NCBI GenBank assembly: GCA_947683425.1
Contig: CANTUQ010000076.1
Coordinates: 3,782,001 to 3,846,000 of the forward strand
DNA: 64,000 bases
Direction: 5' to 3'
From: Excoecaria cochinchinensis
Lineage: Eukaryota; Streptophyta; Magnoliopsida; Malpighiales; Euphorbiaceae
Positions 46,497-58,379 of the stretch are shown here, in pieces. Position 1 is the stretch's first letter. Every line of letters starts with the position of its first letter. The notes under the pieces were generated by a model. It had not been told where the DNA came from, ran no database searches, and saw only the letters and a program-made list of their open reading frames with translations. A program made the translations under genes and the position numbers.

Positions 46497-46655
46497 TTCG
46501 CGTGCCACGCGCTGCGGAGGCAGTGTGCGCAGCGAGGGCTGCGGTGCGCGCGCGTGCAGCCGCGTGCACCCCCTGGGGCGCATCTCGCGGGAGCGCGCGC
46601 GCGCCCCTGGGGCACGTCTCGTGCGAGCTCCATGGGTCGCGCGTCACCTGCCTCC
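46497..46655 (+). repeat. GC-rich hypervariable island in Tat2 5' LTR
   Basis: About 160 bp rich in GCGC and CTCG(C/T)G(A/C)GAG-like palindromes, between 'TTTTCGCGTGCCACGCGC' and 'TGCCTCCAC', inside a very AT-rich LTR. The sister island at 54888-55065 has the same borders but a largely different interior. Confidence 0.8.
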
Positions 46656-47598
46656 ACACACGGCCATTTTGGCCCTTTACATGGTCATTTTTTTTCTGCG
46701 TTTTCCGGTCAGTTTTTAGTCCGATTTTTCCGGTTGCTTTCACGTTTTGGGCAATTTTCGGTTAACTAAAAATGAAAGACGTTTTTTCCATTCCCATTTT
46801 TGGGAAATCCAGATAATCAAAAGGGTTTAGGGGTCTTCATTTCAAAGGGGCTACAATTTTATTAAGGAGAAAAACTTAATTTTTCTCTCAACCAAAAGGA
46901 AGAGCAGCCAATTATTTTAAAAAATATATATATTTAGATTTTTTTCTCTTTAACATCTGGTTCTTCTCCTTCTTTGTTTCTTCAAAAATATTTTCTTTTT
47001 AGTCGAGAGTTTATTTCAAACGAAGGAAAATCAATTTCCTTTGTTTTATATCACCCCGCTAAAATATTTTCTCACGCTTTCCTTGTTCAAACTTGGATTT
47101 TTCTTGAATATTTTCTTATTTTTACCTCCGAATATCGACAAGGAGGACGGATCGAAACACCGCCTTCCCCGATCTATACTTTCTGAGGGTAAACATCCTT
47201 GAACTCGTCTCCATTTTTTTTTTGTCTATTATTCAGTGCATTTGTTATTTCTGGATAGTGTTGCCATTTTTATCGTCAGTATCTTTAATGTTATTGATAT
47301 ATTGCGTCTGGTTTAAATTTGATATTTTGTGGTTCTAATTTCATCACTGTCGGCAACCTCATTATCATTACCATTGTTATTATTGTAAATATGTTTGCTT
47401 GCTTGGTCTGTTCACTGTCATGCTTTTCTTATTATAATGGTTATTATTAACATGTTATATGGTTGCTAACAATATATCCATAATTATTATTATTTTTTTT
47501 TTCATTTTATGTTATCATTTTTATTAATCAGTTATTATTATTTATTATTATTTGCATTATTATTACCATTTTATTTATTATAACTTCTTGCTTATTGA

Positions 47599-47599
<1 letters not shown>

Positions 47600-47677
<78 letters not shown>

Positions 47678-47704
47678 GTTGTTGTTGTTGTTGTTGTTGT
47701 TGTT
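47600..47704. repeat. (TTA)n then (TTG)n microsatellite
   Basis: About 25 TTA units followed by about nine TTG units. The sister LTR has (ATC)n-(ATT)n at 56012-56100 and a second (ATT)n at 56124-56174, so slippage went separate ways after insertion. Confidence 0.95.
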
Positions 47705-48977
47705 CTATGATTACTGTTACTATTATTCTCATTATTATTGTATTTATTATTATTATTGTTATTGTTACTATCATATTTATCACTATTATCATTTTGTTGT
47801 GTTGCACTATTATTATTGTTATCATCATTATTTATTATTGTGCCCAACAGTTATTTTGCCTTTATTTGATTAATCTTTAGAACAATCACTAATATTTTTA
47901 ATGTAACTTTTCTGTCTGAGATTTAATTTGAGTCGGACTATGTGAATATCCCCGTGACTTCCCGGACGGGGCCACGACGCATAGAGGATCACGTCGGTTT
48001 GGTCAGACCTTTCTTATTTCCCTCCTTTTTATCGTGTTTGTTTGCAAATAATTATTTTATTTATGCACGCGTGAGATAAAAATTCACAAAAACATTTTTA
48101 TAATTAAATCAGAATTTTTACTAATAAAATTGGGACCAATGTCCCGCGTTTTAGCCAAGAAATGTAAAACGTCACAATAAAACGAAGAGTTTCTTTTTCT
48201 CCAAAATGGGATCACCCATCTCAATTTTCAATCCAACAATCAAACAACTCTTCGATCCCTTTTCAAATAAATGCGAAGGACCCAATGTTCCTAAACCTTC
48301 AAATAAGTACGAAGGAACCAATGTTCCTAAACCAAACGAATGTCCCGATTTATGTATATTTTTCTTATATTTGATTTTGTTTGATTGTTTAAATTCATGT
48401 TCATTTTCTTTTGGGCCCTTGTAATTAATTTTGGGGAAAAATTATTTAATTTCCATTTGGGATTGTATTCCGTCCCAATTTACTTTTTTTTAATCTTCTT
48501 TCAATGTGGTTGTATTGCGCCCCAACTTCCTTTGTAATTGTATGCTTGGTGTGTTTATCACTTTCCTTTATTGCTTTATTTATCGCTTTCTTTTATTGCT
48601 TTTGGGTGCTTGCAATACGCTTTTAATTAAATGCATTGATCGTGTGAGATAAGGGATAGAATTTTAGGAGGTTAAAAACTCATTTATAATTAACCAAAAC
48701 ATAAATAAGAGGGAAGTTTCGAACACCAATATCTGGTTTAGACCAATAAGAGGTTAGAGACCTTTCCTAATTTCTTATAAATTGGGTGGCGACTCCAAAA
48801 TACCTCAAAGGTGTCTAAAAGGCATCGTGAGGCTAGATAGTCCTTTTCAATGTTCTATTGGGAAGGAGGCATCCAAAATGTCTCATGGTGCCCGAGATCA
48901 AAAAGACGCGAACCAATCCCTCGAATCCTAAAGGTAGGTTTAGCAAGGGCCTTTGCTAGGTTCGGCGCACGTCACAG

Positions 48978-48995
48978 TGGCGACTCCACTGGGGA
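48978..48995 (+). other. Primer-binding site of Tat2
   Basis: TGGCGACTCCACTGGGGA, one base after the 5' LTR, identical to the Tat1 site. Confidence 0.88.
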
Positions 48996-49718
48996 TTGTT
49001 TGTGACTTTTCTCTAAAAGTGTTTTGGCTAAAATATATAATTGAGTTTTTAAAACTTAAAATTCTATCTCTTCTAGAAAATTGCATTGCATTTTAGAGCC
49101 TTAGAATTATGTTAGTTGGTCCCCTATCTACCCCGATCCATTACTAAAACACGACCCTACTTTCACTCATTGTAGGGAAGTGTTAAGGATAATCACCAAT
49201 CTAAGCCTCGTACTGTTAAAGGTATATCAAATGGAGACCCGATTGGTCGCTATGCTCGTGATGGGCTAGACCCGTCGGTAGGGACCATGCTTGGGTAGCC
49301 CTAAAGTAACACCACCTTGACCAAAGTTCATGTAATGGCAAATAGAAACTTCCATTAGGTGAAATGCTCCTTAATACGGTGTTTGTGATGTGGGCTATTG
49401 CGTATTAAACAAAATCAAGCAAATTAAGTGATCTTTTATTAAAGGTTTTCATGCTCCGATAGGGTCACCTTAGTTTAATTGAAGTGCCAAATACGTAATG
49501 GCCAAAACCCATATGCATGTGCTTTAAATTAAGAGTGTTATGCTGTCGATTTTTCACCGTGCACCATACGCGCCCATTGGGTTCCCCGTTGACCCATGGG
49601 TTAAGCCCACCTAGGAAGAGACTATTTGACCTCGTGTGCGGGAGTAACAAGGTTGGAAGGATCTACTTGCTCGTACGTGATTGAGAAATGCTGCACAACT
49701 CACGATCATGCATTGTAC

Positions 49719-51400
49719 ATGTCATCCATATATCATTCTAACAATTTAAGCTTTTCAGCCATCATAGATTCATCCAAGTGGACTAGAGGTTTCGACGGCC
49801 GACTAGTGAGGACAGACTCGCCCTTTAGATTACTAGAATTAGTGTCTATTTGGGATTCTGAGTCACTCTCAATAACTAGTGAATCATCCTCAATAGCAGA
49901 AGAGACCGAAGCTCTAACCACTCAAGACCTTGCTAAGAGACTAGAGGATTTTGAGCGAAGGGTATTGGAAATGATGGGCACAATGGCCGAAAGTATTGCC
50001 CCTCCTCCTATTGCACAAACACCTGTTGTCCCACAACCACCAGTAATCCCTCTTCGGGGGCAAGTTGAGCTGCCTGTGGGTGAAGAGGCCCCCATTATAG
50101 GTAATGCTGCTCACCAACCCATCAATGAGCCTAAAGTTGCTGCTGTGCCCATTGAACCAAGAAGGGGAAGGGTCCCAAATCCTGATGAGGATTTTGTGAT
50201 GGAAGAGGATGTTGAGGAGATAGCAGCCCATCAAGCTGTGAGGGGTAGAGCACCCGGGGTAGAAGATGGGGCTATCAGAGGGATGAGACAGTAAATTGAA
50301 GCAATCACTCACCTATTATCAGCTGGTAAGGGAATCAACCCCGAGGATAGAGATTTGGGGGAGGAAGAGCTGCTACCCCTAAGGTTTAAGATGTCTGAGC
50401 TGCCCAAGTTTGATGGTACATCGGACCCGTCCGCGCACATCAAGCAGTACACCCTAGTGATGAAGGGCATAGGGTTGACTAAGAAGCAAAAGGTGGAATA
50501 TTTTTGCCTCAGTTTTGTGGGTCCGGCAGTAGACTAGTATCATGGGCTGGATAGGAGATCTAAGGAGGACTGAGACCTTTTGACTGATGAATTCATGAAG
50601 CAGTATGACTGCAGCACTAGAATGAAGGTCACCCTAAAGGACCTCGAGCTTCTACAGCAAAGGAGTGATGAGTCGTTCCACGAATACCTCACTAGGTGGA
50701 GAAATAGGGTCATGGAGATGAAGCGAAAACCTGACACCGCTGATCAGATCAGGCTATTCATCAGGAACTCCTGCCCTTACTTGAGGGACTTGCTCAGCTT
50801 TAAGGGACTCAGAGATTGGGAGTCGCTCAAAGACATTATTGTAAAAGCTGAGGCGGCTTACCTAGCAAAGAAAGCAAGCCAAAATAACCTTGCTGGGAGG
50901 AGCTTTGGGATCCAGTCAGGGTACAGGTTAGGCGGTGCTGGAAGTAACAATGGTAGAAACGGTAAGACATCCGAGGTTTCAGCCACTGGAGTGGATCAAG
51001 GCCAGCGGTACTTTTCTAATTTGGGATGGCCTCTATCCTGGGTGTTGGAGAGACTGATGAAGGAAGGCAAGCTACAACCATTACCGCCCAGGCCGGCTTT
51101 GAGTCAGGGACAGCCGAGGCATAAAAGTGATCAATACTACACCTACCATCAACACACTGGGCATCTAACCGATCATTACTGAATTTTGAGGGGCAAGATC
51201 CAAGATCTCATCGACTCCAAAGAGATCAGCGACCCTGAGAAGAGAGAGAAGAAGAGGAAGGCAAGCTATAATGCAGTTCCCCTCCAGGTGTTTGATCGGT
51301 TCTGGGAAGATGAGTACGCCGCTGTCACTCGTCAGGAAAGTAGAGAGGAAGACTATTTTTTAGATGCTTTACTTCTTTTTATATCAATAACTCTTTATAA
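49719..51400 (+). pseudogene. Tat2 gag, multiple stops
   Basis: An ATG at 49719 opens 'MSSIYHSNNLSFSAIIDSS', matching Tat1 gag. Stops occur at 50292, near 50535 (in 'GPAVD*YHGLD'), near 50571 and near 51180. The capsid domain 'FDGTSDPSAHIKQYTLVMKG' (near 50410) and 'FHEYLTRWRNRVMEMKRKPD' (near 50676), and the Cys-His region 'YYTYHQHTGHLTDHY' (near 51130), are readable. In that last region both Cys positions are Tyr, so the metal site is lost. The frame can be read in the open part from about 49626 without an ATG. Confidence 0.88.
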
Positions 51401-51905
51401 CAGTTTGGTTATTTTAATATGATGAACAATTTTATTTATTGGTGTGATGTTTCTTGTGATTTCATTATGCATAATCATGGCACATTTATATTTGACATTG
51501 ATTCAATTAATGCCATTCCATTTAATCTCGGAACTTTGGGAAACCCAAAGAAAATCTTAATAGCGTCTGTTATGACTCCTGAAGAGAGATTATAAAGAGA
51601 GAAAATAAAAAAAAAATGAAATAAAAAGTCTTTGCCTGGACCTGTGAAGACATGCCAAGAAATAATTATGAAGTCACCAAACACGCTATGCTAGTGTATC
51701 CCGATCATGAACCAGTCAAGCAGAAGCCCAGAAGATTCAAGCCAGGAGGGACAGAAAAGGTTAAAAGGGAGAATTCGCATGCAAAATCGGGGCTAAATTT
51801 TTACTGAGACGCAATGCCCAACTAGGTGGCAACGACATCCCCAATGGTTAAGAAGAGAAGTGCGCGTATGTGTAAACTATCAGAATTTGGACGAAGCTTG
51901 TTGGG
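51401..51905 (+). pseudogene. Tat2 pol linker and start of reverse transcriptase
   Basis: Protease is deleted. The segment from about 51440 matches the Tat1 linker ('PFNLGTLGNPKKILIASVMTP' near 51510, Tat1 near 35740), followed by a decayed stretch and the first polymerase motif near 51826-51905, where the coding similarity stops at an A-rich run. Confidence 0.7.
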
Positions 51906-51995
51906 GAGCGAAAAAAATAAAAAAAATAAAAGAGAAAGCAAAAAACGAAAAAAAAAAACAACAAAAAAAAAACAAGAGAAAAAAATTGATTATCA
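51906..51995. repeat. A-rich low-complexity spacer
   Basis: Runs of A with short AAAAGAGAAA and AAACAACAAAA phrases between the sense and the inverted polymerase fragments. Confidence 0.85.
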
Positions 51996-51999
51996 ACAT

Positions 52000-52087
52000 A
52001 GGGCAAGGGAAAGTTATATGGGGGCAAGCTTTGTTAAGATCCCGTTGATCTACACATACCTGTACTTTGCCATTCTTTTTGGCTACT
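52000..52087 (-). pseudogene. Inverted fragment of Tat reverse transcriptase in Tat2
   Basis: On the plus strand this matches Tat1 plus-strand 35339-35426, although the two elements run in opposite directions; so it is inverted within Tat2. It encodes, on the minus strand, the same 'VAKKNG...DLNKACP' polymerase motif already present in sense orientation at 51826-51905. The two copies differ strongly, so they do not come from one recent duplication. Confidence 0.8.
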
Positions 52088-52680
52088 GAAAAGGACCAAA
52101 AGGCTTATTCACAAGCTATCCGCCCAGTTCATTAGTGTAGAGGGTGTGCAGCATAAGAGGTATGCTGATAACATGCAGCTGAGATGCTAGACAAGAGGAA
52201 GGCCAAGAAGGTTGTGGAGGAAACCCATGCTGGAGTCTGCAGTCGGAACACCTACAAGTGTCACACTTTATTCCACGATACATGGGGTGAAAACGCTACT
52301 GCCCGTTGAAGCACGTCAAATCTTTAAGGGGCAGCCAGGGAAGCAATGGCTACAGCAGCTAAGCACGTTAAACGAAAACAGGTTTTGGGATTACTATCGC
52401 AATCAGATCTATCAGAAAATATCTTATTCGATCATTTGGGAAGAAAGTCAGAAACCACCCACTAAAAGAGTGAGATTTGGTCTTCAAGCCAATAGGTCCG
52501 AGTGTTCCAGACGGACGAGGTAAATTCAGGCCAACGTATGAAGACCCATTTATTTTTGAAAAGTTGTTATCCAGGGGAGCAGTATTTCGACAAACAGCAA
52601 GGGAAGCAAGTTCAAAGAACTAGTCAGCATCAATAGGCCCAAGAAGGTCCATGGCTAAAGACTAAAAATCAAAAGAAGAG
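52088..52680 (+). pseudogene. Tat2 remnants of integrase ends
   Basis: 52088-52250 matches the segment before integrase and its first zinc ligands ('KVVEETHAGVC' near 52208). Then the catalytic core is missing and 52265-52680 matches the C-terminal part ('YYRNQIYQKISYS' near 52393, 'GKFRPTYE'-like near 52510, and an 'INRPKKVHG'-like end near 52630). The D-D-E residues are deleted. Confidence 0.82.
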
Positions 52681-53849
52681 AATAAATGCCCCGCGGATTG
52701 AAAACCGAAGAAAGGCAGCCTTACTAAAACTGGCCGCCTCGTCAGGATGAAAACCGAAAAAAGGCATCCTGGTCAAAAATTAGAGGCTTAAGAGAAAATA
52801 TCCAATCAAGAAAACTCGAGAGGGCTGATTGCAAATAGGAGTCTGATGCTTACAAGATCCACTCCGAGATTAGATGTAATTTTGCATTCTGAATCCATGT
52901 TAAATAGTGATGATGTGTTATGAAATCAAGCTGAAATATATACACTTATGCAATGATATATTAGTGTGACCAGAGCAGTTCATCTTGCATACTCAAAGTT
53001 GTCTGGTTCCGGCATAGAATCAGCGCATTGGTACTATCTGCCCTCTGCCACTCTCGCCACTCAGGCACTTCAATCAACTCATCCTGCTATCAACTGTGAA
53101 GCCAATTCTATAGCACCCTCATCATAGGAATCAAAATCATATAACAATAATCTGAGGTATAAATACATGGCAATCATACCTAAAAGATTTTTTATGACAG
53201 CTCCAGCCTTCTTTATAAAAAAAAAAAAGGGAGGCCGTTAGAGATGAAAATCGTAATTGGCGCTCTAAGCAGAAGTCAGGCCAAAAGGCAGGGTGAAAAC
53301 CTAGAAACAGGCAGTCTGTCCTACAAAAAAATGAAATGAATAAAAGCCGCTGGATTGGGTTGAGTCCATTTCAGGCAAAAAATAAGGCATAGGGTTATGT
53401 GAAAATCCAAAAAGGACGCATTTCCTGCTAAGAAAAGCTAGTGTGAAAATCCACAAGGGACGTACTACCTTAAAAGAATGACTACAGGTATTAGATTAGA
53501 ACCTCGTAATCCCCAAAGGCACGAAATCCAAAAGCAATTCCAGGGGGCACCGATCCTACTACAAATTGCGACCAAACCGGCTGTCGCCTCCAAATCCCCT
53601 CAGATGAATTCTCATTCTGCATTCCTACATGATACATACATTTCATGTGCACGCTCACCAATTTTCCTGCATATTTTGCTTTCCAGTTTTGCAGCAAGAG
53701 ATATTCAATGCGAACGCCGGCGAGAGGCGAATGACAACATCGATCAAAATACCAATCCAACGATCAACTAAAGATCTCTCAAGGAGCAATCAGCCAAAGA
53801 CCTCTTAGGGGGCAATCAACAAAAGGGCTCTTAGGGTTCACTACTTCAA
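52681..53849. other. Tat2 3' region with relics of antisense-ORF intron
   Basis: 52690-52850 holds the 'GAAAACCGAAAAAAGGCATCC' type repeats; 53030-53090 resembles the end of the antisense ORF region of Tat1; about 53345-53475 matches the antisense-ORF intron of Tat1 in reverse complement. The donor GT context of that intron is lost. The two overlapping ORFs at 53478-53771 match nothing I recognise. Confidence 0.6.
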
Positions 53850-54490
53850 AGCTCAGAAGGGTTAGCACGATGGCGACACTACTATTCTATGGAGGGTTAG
53901 CATGACCACGGCACTACCACTTCAAAAAGGGTTAGCACGATGACCGCACTACTGTTCTATAGAAGGTTAGCACGATCACGACACTACCACTTTGAAACTC
54001 AAAAGGGTTAGCACGATGGCGGCACTACTGTTCTACGAAAAGTTAGCACGACCACGACATTACCACTTCACTAGGGTTAGCACGATGGCGGCACTACTAA
54101 TCTACGGAAAGTTAGCATGACCACGGCACTACCACTTCAGGAAAGGTTAGCACGATGATAGCACTACTGTTCTACGGAAGGTTAGCACGATCACGGTACT
54201 ACCACTTCGAGGCTCAAAAGGGTTAGCACGATGGCGACACTACTGTTCTACGGAAGGTTAGCATGACCATGGCATTACCACTTCACCAGGGTTAGCACGA
54301 TGGCGGCACTACCATTCTACAGAAGATTAGCACGACCACAGCACTACCGCTTCACCAGGTTTAGCACGAAGGCGGTACTACCATTTCATGGAAGGTTAGC
54401 ACGACCACGGCACTACCACTTCACAAGGGTTAGCACGATGACGGCACTCTGCTCCATGGAGGGTTAGCACGATCACGGCGCTACCGCTTC
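53850..54490. repeat. Tandem array of two alternating 33-36 bp units in Tat2 3' UTR
   Basis: About nine pairs. One unit is GGTTAGCACGATGGCGGCAC... with TACTGTTCTACGG; the other is GGTTAGCACGACCACGGCAC followed by TACCACTTCA. Some pairs carry an extra 'GAGGCTCAAAAG'-like insert. It sits at the same place as the unrelated 52-bp array of Tat1. Confidence 0.92.
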
Positions 54491-54634
54491 AAGAGAAAAC
54501 AATACGCCGACAACTTGGCAATAAGCACTCCAACAATACCATCCGGCCTGGGAAAGCGACCGCCTCAGGTACGCATCTCTTCCCTTCTTTTTTGAATTTT
54601 GGCTCACTTAGGCACTCGAGTTCTAAGTTCACAC

Positions 54635-54648
54635 AAATTGGGAGCAAC
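54635..54648 (+). other. Polypurine tract of Tat2
   Basis: AAATTGGGAGCAAC abuts the 3' LTR start at 54649. Confidence 0.7.
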
Positions 54649-56011
54649 TGTAGACACCGGGTTCCGAGGCAATCAAAGATCATAATTACCCGATAATGAA
54701 AACGATACTTACCAGTAAAGGTGTCAAAAATGATGTTCTCCTTGTCGAAAGCTCCCCTTGGTTCCCCTAAAAATTTCAACGCGAAAATTTTCATTTTGAC
54801 TCTCATTTTTCTATTTCTTTTTTATTTTCTATTCTCATTTTTTATTTTTATTTTTATTTCTTTTCTTTTTATTTTTATTTTTTTTTCGCGTGCCATGCGC
54901 TGCGGAGGCAGCGCGCGCCTGCCTGGTCCGCGGTGTCTCACGCGAGACCGCGCACCCCCTGAGCCGCGTCTCGCGCGAGGGCGGGCGGGGCATGTCTCGC
55001 TCAAGACCGCGTGCCCCCTGGGGCGCGTCTCATGCGAGAGCGCGCGTCGCCTGCCTCCACATGCAGCCATTTTGGCCCTTTTTTTTCTGCGTTTTTTGGT
55101 CAGTTTTTAGTCCCATTTTTTCGGTTTCTTTCACGTTTTGTGCAATTTTTGGTTAATTAAAAATGAAAGACATTTTGTCCATTCCCATTTTTGGGCAATC
55201 CAAATAATCAAAAGGGTTTAGGGGTCTTCATTTCAAAGGGGCTGTAATTTTATTCAGGAGAAAAACTTAATTTTTCTCTCAACCAAAAGGAAGAGCAGCC
55301 GATTATTTTAAAAAATATATATATATTTAGATTTTTTCTCTTTAACATCTGGTTCTTCTCCTTCTTTGTTTCTTCGAAAATATTTTCTTTTCAGTCGGGA
55401 GTTTATTTCAAACAAAGGAAAATCAATTTCCTTTGTTTTATATCACCCCGCTAAAATATTTTCTCAAGCTTTCCTTGTTCAAACTTGGATTTTTCTTGAA
55501 TATTTCCTTTTTTTTACCACCGACTATCGACAAGGAGGACGGATCGAAACACTGCCTTCTCTGATCTATACTTTCTGAGGGTAAACATCCTTGAACCCGT
55601 CTCAATTTGTTTTTTTTTTTTTTGTCTATTATTCAGTGCATTTGTTATTTCTGGATAGGGTTGCCATTTTTATCGTCAGTTTCTTTAATGTTATTGATAT
55701 ATTGTGTCTGGTTTAAATTTGATATTTTGTGGTTCTAATTTCATCACTGTCGCCAACCTCACTATCATTACCATTGTTGTTATTGTAAATATGTTTGCTT
55801 GCTTGGTCCTTTCACTGTCATGCTTTTTTTATTATAATGGTTATTATTAACATGTTATATGGTTGCTAACAATATATCCATCATTGTTATTATTGTTTTT
55901 TTTTTCATTTTATGTTATCATTATTATTAATCAGTTATTATTATTTATTATTATTTGCATTATTATTACCATTTTATTTATTATAACTTCTTGCTTATTG
56001 ATTTTATGTTT

Positions 56012-56100
<89 letters not shown>

Positions 56101-56122
56101 CACGTTGCAATATTGTTGTTAA

Positions 56123-56175
<53 letters not shown>

Positions 56176-57390
56176 TCATTATTATTGTATTTATTATTAT
56201 TATTGTTATTGTTACTATCATATTTATCACTATTATCATTTTGTTGTGTTGCATTATTATTATTGCTATTATCATTATTTATTATTGTGCCCAAAATTTA
56301 TTTCGCCTTTATTTAATTAATCTTTAGAACTATTACTAATATTTTTCAAGTAACTTTTCTGTCTGAGATTTAATTTGAGTCGCACTATGTGAATATTCCC
56401 GTGACTTCCCGGATGGGTCATGACGCGTAGAGGATGACGTCGGTTTGGTGAGACCTTTCTTATTTCCCTCCTTTTTGTCGTGCTTGTTTGCAAATAATTA
56501 TTTTATTTATGCACGCGTGAGATAAAAATTCACAAAAATATTTTTATAATTAAATCAGAATTTTTACTAATAAAATTGGGGCCAATGTCCCGCGTTTTAG
56601 CTAAAAAATGTAAAACATCACAATAAAACAAAGAGTTTCTTTTTTTATAAAATGGGATCACACATCCTGGTTTTCAATCCAACAATTAAACAACTCTTCG
56701 ACCCCTTTTCAAAGAAGTGCGAAGGAACCAATGTTTCTAAACCTTCAAATAAGTGCGAAGGAACCAATGTTCCTGAACCAATGTATATTTTTTTATGTTT
56801 GATTTTGTTAGATTGTTTAAATTCATGTTCATTTTCTTTTGGGCCCTTGTAATTAATTTTGGGGCAACATTATTTAATTTCCATTTGGGATTGTATTCCG
56901 TCCCAATTTACTTTTTTTAATCTTCTTTCAATGGGGTTGTATTCCGCCCCAACTTCCTTTGTAATTGTGTACTTGGTGTGTTTATCACTTTCCTTTATTG
57001 CTTTATTTATCATTTTCTTTATCGCTTTTTGGTGCTTGCAATACGCTTTTAATTAAATGCGTTGATCGTGTGAGATAAGGGATAGAATTTTAGGAGGTTA
57101 AAAACTCATTTATAATTAACCAAAACATAAATAAGAGGGAAGTTTCGAACACTAATCTCTGGTCTAGACCAATAAGAGGTTAGAGACCTTTCCCAATTTC
57201 TTGTAAATTGGGTGGCGACTCCAAAATACCTCAAAGGTGCCTAAAAGGTATCATGAGGCTAGATGGTCCTTTCCAATATTCTATTGGGAAGGAGGCATCC
57301 AAAATGTCTCATGGTGCCCTAGATCAAAAAGACGCAAACCAATCCCTCGAATCCTAGCGAGGGCCTTTGCTAGGTTCGGTGCGCATCACA
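54649..57390 (+). repeat. Tat2 3' LTR
   Basis: 2742 bp, ending GCGCATCACA. It has the GC island at 54888-55065 and microsatellites at 56012-56174, and otherwise runs parallel to the 5' LTR with many substitutions and small indels. Confidence 0.92.
56012..56174. repeat. (ATC)n and (ATT)n microsatellites
   Basis: About twelve ATC units, then about eighteen ATT units to 56100, a 23-bp break, and a further run of ATT units. Confidence 0.93.
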
Positions 57391-57395
57391 GTAAG
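57391..57395. repeat. Target-site duplication GTAAG of Tat2 (right)
   Basis: Matches 46255-46259. Confidence 0.93.
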
Positions 57396-58379
57396 TGAAT
57401 TGGGATTTATTAAGGAATTATAAGAGTTTATTGAGGGTATAATAGTACTTGTATAAGTTACTAGAGGACAAAAGAGAAAGAAAGTCAAAGAAGGAAAATG
57501 AGGTCCAATAGAATTGTGACAAGTGGCTTGGTGGGTGAGTGCATTAATGGGGATTTGAAAGGAAGAAGAGAGAGGGGGAGAGCAGGAATTGTTTCTTCCC
57601 ATGGAAGCCATCTGCTGTTTCCCTTTGTTGCACACTCTCATGTTCTCTCTCTCTCACTTCCTCTACTTCTCCATTTTTGCTCTCAAGCTTTGCATGTGGG
57701 TGTTCTTCAAGATTTGAGTTAGGGTTTTGAGATAAAAGTATTCCAAGAGGTAAGTGGCTGTTGTTTTACGGCTTGATTCTTCTTCCTCTTCTTCTTTATG
57801 GGTTTGGTTTGGGATTATATGGTTTGTTCTGGGGTTTAAAGTTTGATTTGCATGGGTTAATTGAGCTATTGTTTTGGTTGGTTTGTGCAAGAATATGAAG
57901 AAAGGAGAAAGAGTAAAGGAAAGGAAAAGATTGGATTTTGAAGCTAGCGGGTTGAACTCCATTTCCAGGTTTGGGAGCTTTGTATTTGGATGTGTATGTT
58001 TGAGAGTGGTTGTCCATTTCTCTTTGGATCTTGGGTTGATATGTGATTATTTGTCATTTGTGTGTTTTGATATATGTAAAAGTATTTGTACATAAATATG
58101 TGTATATGAGTTGAGATGATAGAGTTAATATGCTTTGCATGTCCAATTTGAATAAACGTACATGAACATGAGATGAATTTCTGGGTTTGTGCAACAAAAA
58201 TATATGTTATTTTGATTTGTGTAATTTGTATATTGTTGTTGTTATAAGCATGATTGGAGAGCACTGGAGGTATGTTTTTATATAATTTTGCATTTCATAT
58301 GATTCTTGGTAAAATGGATTTTGATTTTGTTAAGCTCTGAGTTTTTGCGATTTCTACTGAGAATTGGAAAATGCGATAC

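Larger units (their letters stand above)
46260..48976 (+). repeat. Tat2 5' LTR
   Basis: 2717 bp, TGTAGACACC...CACGTCACA. It holds a GC-rich island (46497-46655), a TATA-like ATATATATATTTAG (near 46923), a (TTA)n-(TTG)n microsatellite (47600-47704) and the block shared with the LTR at 1-1900. Confidence 0.92.
46260..57390 (+). mobile_element. Tat2: internally deleted Tat-lineage element, plus strand
   Basis: 11.1 kb with LTRs of 2717 and 2742 bp, perfect GTAAG duplication, the same primer site and LTR termini as Tat1, a broken gag, and only scraps of pol. Most of reverse transcriptase, both RNases H and the integrase core are gone, as are most of the extra ORFs. It can only have moved with proteins from another Tat element. 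The LTRs are clearly more diverged from each other than those of Tat1, so it is older. Confidence 0.92.

Noticed and set aside
46341..46769. 142-codon ORF and overlapping ORFs on both strands
   Set aside because: Open in five frames because of the GC island and T-rich flank in the Tat2 LTR; no protein features.
47595..47873. Poly-Leu / poly-Asn ORFs (also at 55863-56327)
   Set aside because: Translation of trinucleotide microsatellites.
48978..48995. tRNA-like sequence
   Set aside because: Only 18 bases match a tRNA 3' end; it is a primer-binding site, with no cloverleaf around it.
53850..54490. Regularly spaced repeats resembling a CRISPR array
   Set aside because: The 'spacers' are themselves repeated, the location is a plant retrotransposon 3' UTR, and no cas-like gene exists.
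57498..58095. Short ORFs suggesting a secreted peptide gene
   Set aside because: They fall in the transcribed leader of the LTR split by Tat2; overlapping ORFs on both strands and no conserved motif.
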